NCBI GenBank assembly: GCA_021713295.1
Contig: JAKJJU010000014.1
Span: 1-64,000, forward strand
Source of the DNA: Thiotrichales bacterium 19S3-11
Lineage (GTDB): Bacteria; Pseudomonadota; Gammaproteobacteria; Francisellales; Francisellaceae
Reading direction: 5' to 3'
DNA length: 64,000 nt
Both the position numbers and the translations under genes were made by a program. The notes under the pieces are model-generated. The model had not been told where the DNA came from and made no database searches. It saw nothing but the letters and a program-made list of their open reading frames with translations. This document shows positions 9,191 through 17,238 of the stretch, in pieces (positions within the stretch are counted from its first letter, which is position 1; each line of letters starts with the position of its first letter).

Positions 9191-9730
9191 CTATTTTTTA
9201 TTCGGGTTAATATGCTTATAAAGGTATAAACTCTGAATTATACAAAAAATAACAACTAGTATCATAAGACCAAAGGTTTTAAAGTTAACCCAAGCATCTT
9301 GAGAATAATTAAACATTACATATAAATTTAAAAACCCTACGATAATGAAGAAGATAGCCCACATATGATTTAATTTAACCCAAACTTTTCGATGTAATTC
9401 TAAATCGTCTGAAAGTAAGTATTCCATTGCTGATTTTTTAAACAAATATGGAGAGATGAATAAAATAACACCAAATAACCAATTAATAATTGATACTTTC
9501 CATTGTATAAAACGTGCATCATGAAAATAAATTGTTGCGCCGCCAAAGACAAGCACTAAAACAAGTGTGATTATATGTTTTGCTTCAACTTTCCTATATC
9601 TAAAGTATAGGTAGCCTATTTGAATACATGAAGCAACCATTAATGCACCTGTTGCAACAAATATATTTTTAAGTTTAAAAAAAACAAAAAATACAATAAC
9701 GGGAAAAAAATCAAATAAAGCTTTCTTCAT
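9191..9730 (-). CDS. yciB: Septation protein A family, YciB
   Basis: A 179-residue inner-membrane protein with about five helices. The opening KKALFDFFPVIVFF, the ATGALMVASCIQIGYLYFRYRKVE segment and WVKLNHMWAIFFI are family hallmarks. YciB is linked to envelope and division functions in E. coli and was named for septation defects in Shigella. It is divergent from yciO, as two yci-type genes that are near one another in many gammaproteobacteria. Confidence 0.93.
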   Translation of the reverse strand: MKKALFDFFPVIVFFVFFKLKNIFVATGALMVASCIQIGYLYFRYRKVEAKHIITLVLVLVFGGATIYFHDARFIQWKVSIINWLFGVILFISPYLFKKSAMEYLLSDDLELHRKVWVKLNHMWAIFFIIVGFLNLYVMFNYSQDAWVNFKTFGLMILVVIFCIIQSLYLYKHINPNKK

Positions 9731-9813
9731 AAATTACCTCAAATTCTTATTCATATAGTGCTACAATGCATCTTCTTTAATTAAGTATTGTAAATGATTT
9801 TCAGGATAGTTGC

Positions 9814-10434
9814 ATGAGCCAGTTTATAGAAATTAATGCAAATAAACCACAACAACGGTTATTAGATGAAATAGCTACCTCTTTAAAGGAAGGTGCAGTT
9901 ATCGCTTATCCCAGTGATTCTGGCTATGCATTAGGCTGCAAAATGGGCCTTAAAAAACCTTTACAACGCATTAAACAAATTCGCCAACTAGATGATAAAC
10001 ATAATTTCACATTAATTTGTCGTGATTTATCTGAAATTTCTGTTTATGCACGGGTAGATAACCCAACTTACCGCTTACTTAAGCGCTCAACACCTGGAAG
10101 CTATACCTTTATCTTATCAGCTACATCAAAAGTCCCAACTCTAATGCTAAACAAATCGAAAAAAACCGTTGGCATTCGTATACCAGAGCATCCAATTCCA
10201 TTAGCATTAAGCGAAGCGTTAGGTGAACCGATTATCAGTACAACCTTAATCTTGCCAGATGAGAAAGAACCTTTAATTTATGCAGAAGATGTAACTGAAC
10301 ATTTAAATAATGATTTGAACTACATTATAGATTGCGGCTATTGTGGCTATGAGCCAACTACCGTAATTGATTTATCTGTTACACCTTATGAGATTCTAAG
10401 GTATGGAAGTGGTGATATAAACTTGTTTGAATAG
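9814..10434 (+). CDS. yciO: YciO-type threonylcarbamoyl-AMP synthase-like protein
   Basis: A Sua5/YciO/YrdC domain protein of 206 residues. The domain opens with AVIAYPSDSGYALGC and includes IRQLDDKHNFTLICRDLSE and KKTVGIRIPEHP, the nucleotide and threonine binding regions. The sequence resembles the YciO branch more than TsaC, in that it lacks the usual TDT of YrdC/TsaC (here SDS). YciO members are weakly active or have other RNA-related roles. The start ATG at 9814 directly follows AGGATAGTTGC. Confidence 0.88.
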   Translation: MSQFIEINANKPQQRLLDEIATSLKEGAVIAYPSDSGYALGCKMGLKKPLQRIKQIRQLDDKHNFTLICRDLSEISVYARVDNPTYRLLKRSTPGSYTFILSATSKVPTLMLNKSKKTVGIRIPEHPIPLALSEALGEPIISTTLILPDEKEPLIYAEDVTEHLNNDLNYIIDCGYCGYEPTTVIDLSVTPYEILRYGSGDINLFE

Positions 10435-10448
10435 TCATAAATCTGATT

Positions 10449-10507
10449 AAATTTCAACAAAATATCGCACATGCACAAATTTCAATGATAATTATGACAA
10501 ATTTCAA
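10449..10507 (+). promoter_or_regulatory. Three AAATTTCAA direct repeats before ald
   Basis: AAATTTCAA occurs at 10449-10457, 10477-10485 and 10499-10507, upstream of ald. The last two copies lie in the longer repeat ACAAATTTCAAT and start 22 bases apart, about two helical turns. Direct repeats of this kind suggest binding of a multimeric regulator such as an Lrp/AldR protein, which controls ald in other bacteria. That assignment is inference. Confidence 0.4.
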
Positions 10508-10630
10508 TTAATATTAAACTTATTTGATATTTTTCTTTTAAAATATCGTTCTTAAGCGCAAAATGATCACAGCTAAAACATTGTAGATAAATTAGCTTAT
10601 TTAAAATTAATATAAGGAGTGACTATAACA

Positions 10631-11767
10631 ATGATTATTGGCGTACCTAAAGAAATTAAAAACCGTGAGTATCGTGTTGGTTTAACACCTGGAAGTGTTC
10701 GTGAATTAATACATCATGGACATAAGGTTATGATTGAAAAAAATGCAGGTGAAGAAATTGGTTTTCATGATCATTTATATCGTGATGCAGGTGCTGAAAT
10801 TATTGATACTGCAGCAGAAATTTTCTCCCGCGCTGAAATGATTGTTAAAGTAAAAGAGCCACAGCCTAGTGAATGTGAAATGTTAAAAGAAGGGCAAATC
10901 TTATTTACTTACTTACATTTAGCTCCAGACCCACAACAAACAAAATTACTGGTTGAGTCAAAATCTGTGGCAATTGCATATGAAACAGTAACTGACAGGT
11001 TTGGTCGTTTACCGCTTTTAACACCAATGAGTGAAGTTGCAGGGCGTTTATCAATTCAAGCGGGCGCTCACTGTTTAGAAAGAGCCCAAGGTGGCTGTGG
11101 TGTATTACTTGGTGGTGTCCCAGGCGTTGAACCAGCCCATGTTGTTGTTATTGGTGGCGGTATTGTTGGCTTAAATGCGATACGTATGGCAATTGGTATG
11201 GAAGCAAGAGTAACTGTTCTTGAGCGCTCATTAGACCGTCTAAAAGAATTAGATGATTACTTTGGCCCTAAATTAAATACCATCTACTCTACACAAGAAA
11301 ACCTTGAGCATTATGTAACTAATGCTGAGCTTGTCATAGGCGCTGTGCTAATTCCAGGTGCTGCTGCTCCTAAATTAGTTACTCGTGAAATGCTTAAAAA
11401 GATGAAAAAAGGTGCTGTACTAGTTGATGTTGCAATTGACCAAGGTGGTTGCTTTGAAACCTCAAAAGCAACGACACATGATAATCCAACGTTTGTTGAA
11501 GAAGATGTGGTACATTACTGTGTCGCTAACATGCCTGGCGCTGTTGCTAGAACCTCTACATTAGCACTAAATAATGCAACACTTCCATTTGTGCTTAAGT
11601 TGGCAAACCAAGGATATAAAACAGCACTATTAAACGATGAACATTTAAGAAATGGATTAAATGTTCATCATGGTCATATTACTTGTCAGGCAGTTGCTGA
11701 AGCACTTAATTATGACTATATAGATGCCAAAGAAGCGATTTTACAAACTGATGTTTGTGAAGCTTAG
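10631..11767 (+). CDS. ald: Alanine dehydrogenase
   Basis: NAD-dependent oxidative deamination of L-alanine to pyruvate and ammonia, or the reverse. The N-terminal substrate domain has [20 protein letters not shown], and the Rossmann domain has [20 protein letters not shown] near residues 168-187. The conserved [15 protein letters not shown] and [16 protein letters not shown] segments are intact. I chose ATG at 10631, giving 378 residues. A GTG at 10619 is in frame but lies inside the AAGGAGT ribosome binding site. It may allow alanine to be used as carbon and nitrogen source. The upstream direct repeats suggest regulation. Confidence 0.95.
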   Translation: MIIGVPKEIKNREYRVGLTPGSVRELIHHGHKVMIEKNAGEEIGFHDHLYRDAGAEIIDTAAEIFSRAEMIVKVKEPQPSECEMLKEGQILFTYLHLAPDPQQTKLLVESKSVAIAYETVTDRFGRLPLLTPMSEVAGRLSIQAGAHCLERAQGGCGVLLGGVPGVEPAHVVVIGGGIVGLNAIRMAIGMEARVTVLERSLDRLKELDDYFGPKLNTIYSTQENLEHYVTNAELVIGAVLIPGAAAPKLVTREMLKKMKKGAVLVDVAIDQGGCFETSKATTHDNPTFVEEDVVHYCVANMPGAVARTSTLALNNATLPFVLKLANQGYKTALLNDEHLRNGLNVHHGHITCQAVAEALNYDYIDAKEAILQTDVCEA

Positions 11768-11817
11768 TCCTAATAGCTTATAAATTTAAAATTATAACTT
11801 TTAAAAGAGCCAAGGCC

Positions 11818-12561
11818 TTATAATTCTTGTACCTTTGCTCGGTTTTGGCCTTGTTTTTCTAACTCTTTATCTTTGAATGGTAATTCTGGAGTTTGCTCTA
11901 ACTTGATTCTTGAAGCAATGGTTATACTACCAAAATCAAGTTTTTTAATCTTCATTTTATGATTTTCTGAATATTCAAGAACAGAAATACCAAGAGTGTT
12001 TGCTGCAGCATAATTTTCAGCAGTATCATCAATAAATAAAATGCTTTCTCTTGGAATATCGATAGCATCAGTAGACTCAGTTACTGCATTTAAAATTTTA
12101 TATTTCTTATCTTGTTGAATACTTTCCATTGTTTGTTTACTACCATCAATCATTGAGCCATCACCAAAAGCATTACTTTCATCAAATACTTTGATTTTAA
12201 TAGGCTTCACATCCTTATTTTCACACCATTGGGTATAAGCACGATTAACAATTTCTGCATTACTATAGTGACCTACAGTTGCAATATAAACAGGGATATT
12301 ATTTTCTAAACACCGATGTAGAAAACTCATAAAAGTTGGATTGATATATTGCAGTGGATTATTATAGAATGGTATAAGTCTATTTATATCTTTCTGCTGA
12401 ACATTAATTCTTAAGTCTTCATAATATTTTTTAAACTTCTGCTCTTCCTCAAAAACGCCAACTACAGATAACCCCCCAGTATGAAACGTACTAAACACCG
12501 TTAGATCAAGATCTAAAATAACAGCATTATACGCTTGTGGTAACTCACTATACATAAACAA
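11818..12561 (-). CDS. HAD-like hydrolase, possible effector
   Basis: A 247-residue protein with haloacid dehalogenase motifs. Motif I is LDLDLT, with Asp17 as nucleophile and Asp19 as acid/base. Motif II is probably Thr95 in YIATVGHY. The acidic motif IV is LFIDDTAENYAAA at 176-188. The likely chemistry is phosphate hydrolysis, substrate unknown. No signal peptide is present. The C-terminus is charged and Glu/Lys/Gln-rich, a composition often found in Dot/Icm substrates, but this is weak evidence. The AAGGATTGTTT leader resembles the GGTTGC leader group in part. It converges on ald. Confidence 0.75.
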   Translation of the reverse strand: MFMYSELPQAYNAVILDLDLTVFSTFHTGGLSVVGVFEEEQKFKKYYEDLRINVQQKDINRLIPFYNNPLQYINPTFMSFLHRCLENNIPVYIATVGHYSNAEIVNRAYTQWCENKDVKPIKIKVFDESNAFGDGSMIDGSKQTMESIQQDKKYKILNAVTESTDAIDIPRESILFIDDTAENYAAANTLGISVLEYSENHKMKIKKLDFGSITIASRIKLEQTPELPFKDKELEKQGQNRAKVQEL

Positions 12562-12851
12562 TCCTTAGTTATTTGTTAATAGTATTGAGAATATTAGTGT
12601 CGGTTAGTTTAATCTATATTATGCTAACTTTCTGACATTTAACTCTTTTTGTTGTAACTATTTGATTATCTTTAATAAAATTAAATAATAGGTAATAAGC
12701 TTAATACTATATTTGTTAACCTATTGAAAAACGGTAAAAATACTTCAGTTTAAATCATATTTTTTCTCTATTGTTATGGTTTATGATTTTGATTATTTCT
12801 GAAATAATTAACAGCTAAACTAGTACTAATAAGATTATTAAGCAGGATTTT

Positions 12852-14027
12852 ATGATTGAGTTTATTAAAGGCAAATTATTTAATGCACAATTTATACGTA
12901 TCTTAGGGCAAACTAATTATCAAGCAGCTGAGTTAAGTGATTGCTTCTCTATAATAGACCAACTTGACCCAACAAACTTAAATACATGGTATGATACTTG
13001 GTCTAAAATAGCAGAGAAAACGCATAAACTGGCTATAGCTTATAGTGATAATAACGAATATGAAAGCGCTTACACGGCCTACCTTAAAGCCTCGACCTAT
13101 TACCGAGCTGCTTATTTTTTTCTTGAAGATAATCCTAATGATAAACGAATCGAGTCATTACTTAATCATAGTATTGATACCTTTAGAAATGCATTAAAGC
13201 TTTCTAAGCTAAATTATGAAATAGTAACTATTCCATATAACAACATAAACTTACCTGCTTATTTATATCTTCAGCCTGAACAAACTATTAAACGTCCAAT
13301 TATTATCAATTGCGCAGGCGGTGATGGTACAAAAGAAGAGGCCTTTACAACAGCTTATGAAGCCTATGTTCGAGGCTATCATTGTTTAACATTTGAAGGG
13401 CCAGGACAGGGCAGTGTTTTAAGATTACAAGGTGCAACATTTACTCCTTCTTGGGATGAAGTCATTAAAACAGTAATTGATTATTTGAGTAACTATACTG
13501 CCATTGATATGAGTCATATCATTTATTATGGAAAAAGTTTTGGTGGCTATTTGGCTGCACAAGCAGCAACAAAAGAAAAAAGACTAAAAACAGTTGTATT
13601 GGATCCTGCACAATATGGTATGTTAGATAATTTAAAAAATTCATTTCTGAAAGGGACAGCCGGTGATATCCCCTTATATAAAGCAATTGAAAATACATTA
13701 AATCAAACTTCTGATAACGATTTGAAGTTTATGTTTAATAGTAGATTATGGCGTTATGGTGTTGATAGCTATAAAGATTTTTGTACGATATTAAATGACT
13801 ATGATATTTACGATGACATTGAAAATATTTCATCAGCTGTTATGGTTTTTGATAATGAAGAAGAATATTTATCAAAAGGTCAGGCTAGCGTATTCTATGA
13901 TAAATTAACGTCTGAAAAAGCGTATTACCAATTTAAACAACAACAAGCAACTGGGGGGCATTGCCAACCATTAGCTCCAAAAATATTTTATGCCAAAATG
14001 TTTGAGTGGATAAGTAAAATAGTATAA
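12852..14027 (+). CDS. Alpha/beta hydrolase of FrsA-like type
   Basis: A 391-residue serine hydrolase. Residues 1-120 are a helical region with YESAYTAYLKASTYYRAA, as in the N-terminal helical part of FrsA/DUF1100-type and pseudooxynicotine hydrolase-type esterases. The catalytic domain has NCAGGDGTKEEA (oxyanion region), the nucleophile Ser229 in YYGKSFGGYLAA, an acidic residue in MVFDNEEE, and His in TGGHCQP. The substrate is unknown. It has no signal peptide, so it acts in the cytoplasm or as a secreted substrate of the type IV system. Its stop is 10 bases from the convergent next gene. Confidence 0.82.
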   Translation: MIEFIKGKLFNAQFIRILGQTNYQAAELSDCFSIIDQLDPTNLNTWYDTWSKIAEKTHKLAIAYSDNNEYESAYTAYLKASTYYRAAYFFLEDNPNDKRIESLLNHSIDTFRNALKLSKLNYEIVTIPYNNINLPAYLYLQPEQTIKRPIIINCAGGDGTKEEAFTTAYEAYVRGYHCLTFEGPGQGSVLRLQGATFTPSWDEVIKTVIDYLSNYTAIDMSHIIYYGKSFGGYLAAQAATKEKRLKTVVLDPAQYGMLDNLKNSFLKGTAGDIPLYKAIENTLNQTSDNDLKFMFNSRLWRYGVDSYKDFCTILNDYDIYDDIENISSAVMVFDNEEEYLSKGQASVFYDKLTSEKAYYQFKQQQATGGHCQPLAPKIFYAKMFEWISKIV

Positions 14028-14037
14028 TGACTTTACT

Positions 14038-15195
14038 TCAACTGATCTCTAATTGCGCCTGTGGCTCTGGAGCTAATTGTTGTTGAAAAAAGAGTAGTTC
14101 AGTTTTAGATAATTCATTTTCAAATAGTTGAGTAACCATCATATTGACTAAATTAACATACTCTTTTTCACTTAAATCAAATACCTGTGCTTGGTTAAAC
14201 TGGTTGATTAACTTGATTATAAGTAAATCATCCTGACACATATGCGGCTGAATTTGTGTAATATCTCCTGTAAAGGTTTGATCACCAATTGTAATGCATT
14301 GAGATTCATTTTCATCTGAATAATTTATCGGGTTATGTTTTAATAAGTGCTGATATTGGGCATTGATCTTGGTTGATGGTAGCCAGTTCTTTCTTAACAA
14401 AAAGTAAGTTAATGTTGATAGATAATCATTTGTGCTTGGGCCAGAGTGTGATAGCACAATGCTTTTTTGTGATTGTATTTGTGAGAAGGGCATTAAAAAA
14501 GATGCGCTAAAACAAGTTCCAAGTAATATTACTTTGGCAGTCACACCACGATCTTTTAATTGGCCTAATATAGCTTTTAGTATATTTTCTGGTAAATTAG
14601 CAAAATAATGAAATGGTGTGCCATGGCCATGTGACCAACACAAAAAATTAAGATCTTTAAATTGATGCCGTTCAATTTCCTTTGATATATGCTGATATGC
14701 TTCCATTATTGAATGTTTGGTCGTATAGGGAATAAATAAAATTCTTTGCTTTTTTAACTCATTTTTCAAAGCATTCATAAAATTTGTATCATCTAAATAA
14801 GCCATAATTTCAAGTGAGTTTTGTTTTATTTTTTGTGAAAAGGTATAAATAGACTGAGTTAAATATGCATTTCTAAATATAGATGAATATCTAAATATCG
14901 GATTATTTTGAAGGTTTTCATTGGTTCTTTTATTTGCTTGAAGAGTCATTAAAAATTTATCATTTTTATCATGCTCTTCAAATAACATAAATAGATTATG
15001 ATACTTTTTATAAAATGATTTATTTTCAACAAGCAAAACTAATTCTTTAAAATTTGATAGTTGTAGGGTATCTGTACAGGTAATTAATAAATTATCAATT
15101 AGCTGTTCTTTATGCGTCAATTTTTTATATAGGCAATAAGTCGCAAAAGATGCAGCAATTCCTACAACAGCATACAATATATGTTTCTTTTCCAT
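14038..15195 (-). CDS. Membrane-anchored caspase-like (clan CD) cysteine peptidase, candidate effector
   Basis: A 385-residue protein with an N-terminal hydrophobic helix (residues 5-23) after a short basic start. In the middle, LNFLCWSHGHGTPF (His189 or His191) is followed about 37 residues later by KVILLGTCFSASF (Cys228). A beta strand ending in a His-Gly, then a second strand ending in a Cys, is the core of clan CD peptidases (caspases, metacaspases, gingipains). The usual DAC/SAC is here GTC. No signal cleavage site is obvious, so the helix may be an anchor. The assignment rests on motif reading only. It lies at the left end of the effector island and faces the preceding hydrolase gene. 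Confidence 0.55.
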   Translation of the reverse strand: MEKKHILYAVVGIAASFATYCLYKKLTHKEQLIDNLLITCTDTLQLSNFKELVLLVENKSFYKKYHNLFMLFEEHDKNDKFLMTLQANKRTNENLQNNPIFRYSSIFRNAYLTQSIYTFSQKIKQNSLEIMAYLDDTNFMNALKNELKKQRILFIPYTTKHSIMEAYQHISKEIERHQFKDLNFLCWSHGHGTPFHYFANLPENILKAILGQLKDRGVTAKVILLGTCFSASFLMPFSQIQSQKSIVLSHSGPSTNDYLSTLTYFLLRKNWLPSTKINAQYQHLLKHNPINYSDENESQCITIGDQTFTGDITQIQPHMCQDDLLIIKLINQFNQAQVFDLSEKEYVNLVNMMVTQLFENELSKTELLFFQQQLAPEPQAQLEIS

Positions 15196-15374
15196 AAGAT
15201 TAAAATTAAATTTTAATATGTTTGATTATAATTTTATCGCAATCTTAGCGAAATATAAAACATAAAAATATTACATTAAACTATATTGAAAATATTATGA
15301 AAATCAGTTACTCACTTAAGTTATGAATGGCTAATTATTTTAATAGGTTTGTAAATTAGTATGAGTATTTAATA

Positions 15375-16421
15375 TTAATATAACCAAGTCACAGTTGCCT
15401 TAGTTAGTTTCTGAGATTCTTGGTTATATCCATCTCTTATTAGTAATTTGGAAGCATTAACAAAAACTTGATTAATAACTCTTCTTATATGCGTTTCTGT
15501 TGTTAGTGATTTACCACCTCTATAGGAAATTAATAGTGGTGTTTTATCATCTAAGGAAGGAAATATAGATTTAAAACCTAAAAACTTTCTCCAGTTGGCT
15601 AGTGCATCTAATGTTTGTTCATCAACCTGAATTACTCTTTGTTTATTGGTTATAAAGTACCATTGATTAGCTTCTTTATAGAAATGTTTCATCAGTGGTG
15701 AGTCTCCGTTTAAGGGCAAGAGCTCTTGAAGCTTGAGCTTCAAATTATATAGTAAAGTAATGATAAAATAATCTCTTTCTTTTAGGGTTTTATTATCATG
15801 ACTTTCTTCAATTGCCTTTATCATATATTGCCACTGTAGTTTATTAATTTGCTTTCTTTTATTTACAGGCTTAGTTTGGTGAGATTCATTGAAATTTTTT
15901 GATAATAGTAGTATTGGGTTTGTTTTTATATATTGTTTTTCTAACAGATAATTATAAAAAGAACTTAATATTAAAATTCCACCTTTTAGTGAACTATCTT
16001 TGATTTTATAATTTTTTTTATTAGAGTTTTCAACTATAAAAGGGCGCCATTGAGGATTTGGAATTCTTAAGTTTTCAATTGTTATAAACCTAGGTGACTT
16101 TTTATATGACATCCATGATTTAGGTGGAGCTTTACAAAAAGAGATATATTCTTCTAAATCAGCACCTGTAAGCTTATTAATTGTAGACTTTTTAATAAGC
16201 CATGCCCATTGTAGAAACTTTTCTATTTCTCTTCGATATGAAGTAAATGTACCTATTTGTTTTGCTTTCTGACAAATAAATTCTCTAGCTAGTATGTATT
16301 CTTCTCTACATGCAGCATTAGTAAAATTTATAAATCTATACTCTTGTATTTTAGCTTTCATAAATTCATGTTTATCAAAAAGGGCGACTGGTGCTTTATC
16401 TTCGGTTACTGTTATAGACAT
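15375..16421 (-). pseudogene. Truncated, inactive tyrosine recombinase
   Basis: A 348-residue paralogue of the intact 420-residue recombinase at 43183-44445. Shared landmarks are TYNSYRREIERLLHW (here TFTSYRREIEKFLQW), FCKAPP, QWRPF, ILSSFYNYLL, LQWQY and THIRR. It stops at ATVTWLY, exactly where the intact copy continues ATVHWLRHTG. The catalytic His, Arg, second His and Tyr are therefore missing. The first catalytic Arg region (YLRISEL) is LKLQEL here, with Lys in place of Arg. It cannot recombine DNA, though the core-binding domain could still bind. It marks the left side of the AT-rich effector island and may be a fossil of how it arrived. Confidence 0.85.
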
Positions 16422-16511
16422 ATTAATCTCCAGTTTTATAATTATTATTTGTGATTATTTTGTATTCATGTTAAACAAAATAATATATAAAGTATTGATG
16501 TTTATAATAAA

Positions 16512-16528
16512 GGTTAAACTATTTAACC
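16512..16528 (+). promoter_or_regulatory. Palindromic operator GGTTAA-N5-TTAACC
   Basis: GGTTAA, ACTAT, TTAACC: a perfect 6-base inverted repeat with 5-base centre. The gap to the start codon at 16608 is 79 bases. A -10 box TATAAT lies at 16567-16572, 39 bases after the site. The -35 position holds a poor match (TATGAT), as expected for an activator-dependent promoter. One of three perfect copies in the island. Confidence 0.72.
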
Positions 16529-16607
16529 AATTAAAATTGGATTTATGATTGTCAAATTTATTTCTTTATAATCTATTTCATATCCGGCTAAGATAAAGGA
16601 GTTATCA

Positions 16608-16961
16608 ATGGTTATAGATTTTTATATCAACAAAATTGATCAATCTATAAATAATCAATCAATTTCTGATACTTTTGAATATAGTTTGCAATTAGGATTT
16701 TATATACGAGAAAGAGAACAGGAAAAGCAAGCACAAAAAAATGATATAGTAGTTGCAGTAACTTTGAAAAATATCATTAAATCTTATTCAGTAATTAGTA
16801 TAAATAAGGCCCCGGAGCAATATGAGCTATATATCTGTGCACTTTATGAAAAGGTCAATGAGTTGTATCAAAATGCGCTTAGTGATGATAACTTATTTGA
16901 AGTAAAAAGTGAGTACTTTATTTGTGCAAAAACTAATGAAGAAAAAATTATCTATAGCTGA
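16608..16961 (+). CDS. Small hypothetical protein of the operator regulon
   Basis: A 117-residue soluble, mostly helical protein that I do not recognise. It has a clear AAAGGAG site before the ATG and the palindromic operator 79 bases upstream, both of which support it as a real gene. Residues 30-42 are highly charged (REREQEKQAQK), possibly a coiled coil. It overlaps the next small reading frame by 26 bases. Candidate secreted substrate by location and regulation only. Confidence 0.7.
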   Translation: MVIDFYINKIDQSINNQSISDTFEYSLQLGFYIREREQEKQAQKNDIVVAVTLKNIIKSYSVISINKAPEQYELYICALYEKVNELYQNALSDDNLFEVKSEYFICAKTNEEKIIYS

Positions 16962-17124
16962 AAGAGTGGAAAGTTTAAATCAGTCGTTTAAAAATATATT
17001 AGCCTTACATAAACCAACAAGCAAATTAAAATCTGCATATTTTATGTTTTATGAACTTCAAGTTGCTCAAAAGATTTTTATAGACTCAGGAAGTGAAGTG
17101 AAATCTAGTTTAAATCTTAATTAA
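16936..17124 (+). CDS. Small overlapping reading frame
   Basis: A 62-residue basic frame opening MKKKLSIAERVESLNQ, in the +1 frame relative to the preceding gene and overlapping its last 26 bases. No separate ribosome binding site is visible, so translation would rely on coupling. Alternatively, the two frames may be one gene of about 170 codons split by a frameshift. I cannot decide from the sequence. Confidence 0.4.
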   Translation: MKKKLSIAERVESLNQSFKNILALHKPTSKLKSAYFMFYELQVAQKIFIDSGSEVKSSLNLN

Positions 17125-17142
17125 TCTTTTAAAATTTTCTAA

Positions 17143-17159
17143 GGTTAAATAGTTTAACC
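17143..17159 (+). promoter_or_regulatory. Palindromic operator GGTTAA-N5-TTAACC
   Basis: GGTTAA, ATAGT, TTAACC. With its flanks the inverted repeat extends to 9-base arms (AAGGTTAAA and TTTAACCTT). The gap to the start codon at 17239 is 79 bases, identical to the site at 16512. A candidate -10 (TATTAA) lies at offset 38 after the site. The -35 position (TATAAA) is poor. Confidence 0.75.
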
Positions 17160-17238
17160 TTGATGTAAAGTTTCTATAAAAATATATCAAATAATGTATT
17201 AATAAATATTTAGAAACCATTATAAATAAGGAATCTAG

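Noticed and set aside
16422-16607. A second dif-like site near the truncated integrase (TTCATGTTAAAC)
   Set aside because: Only one arm is partly similar and the other arm is missing.
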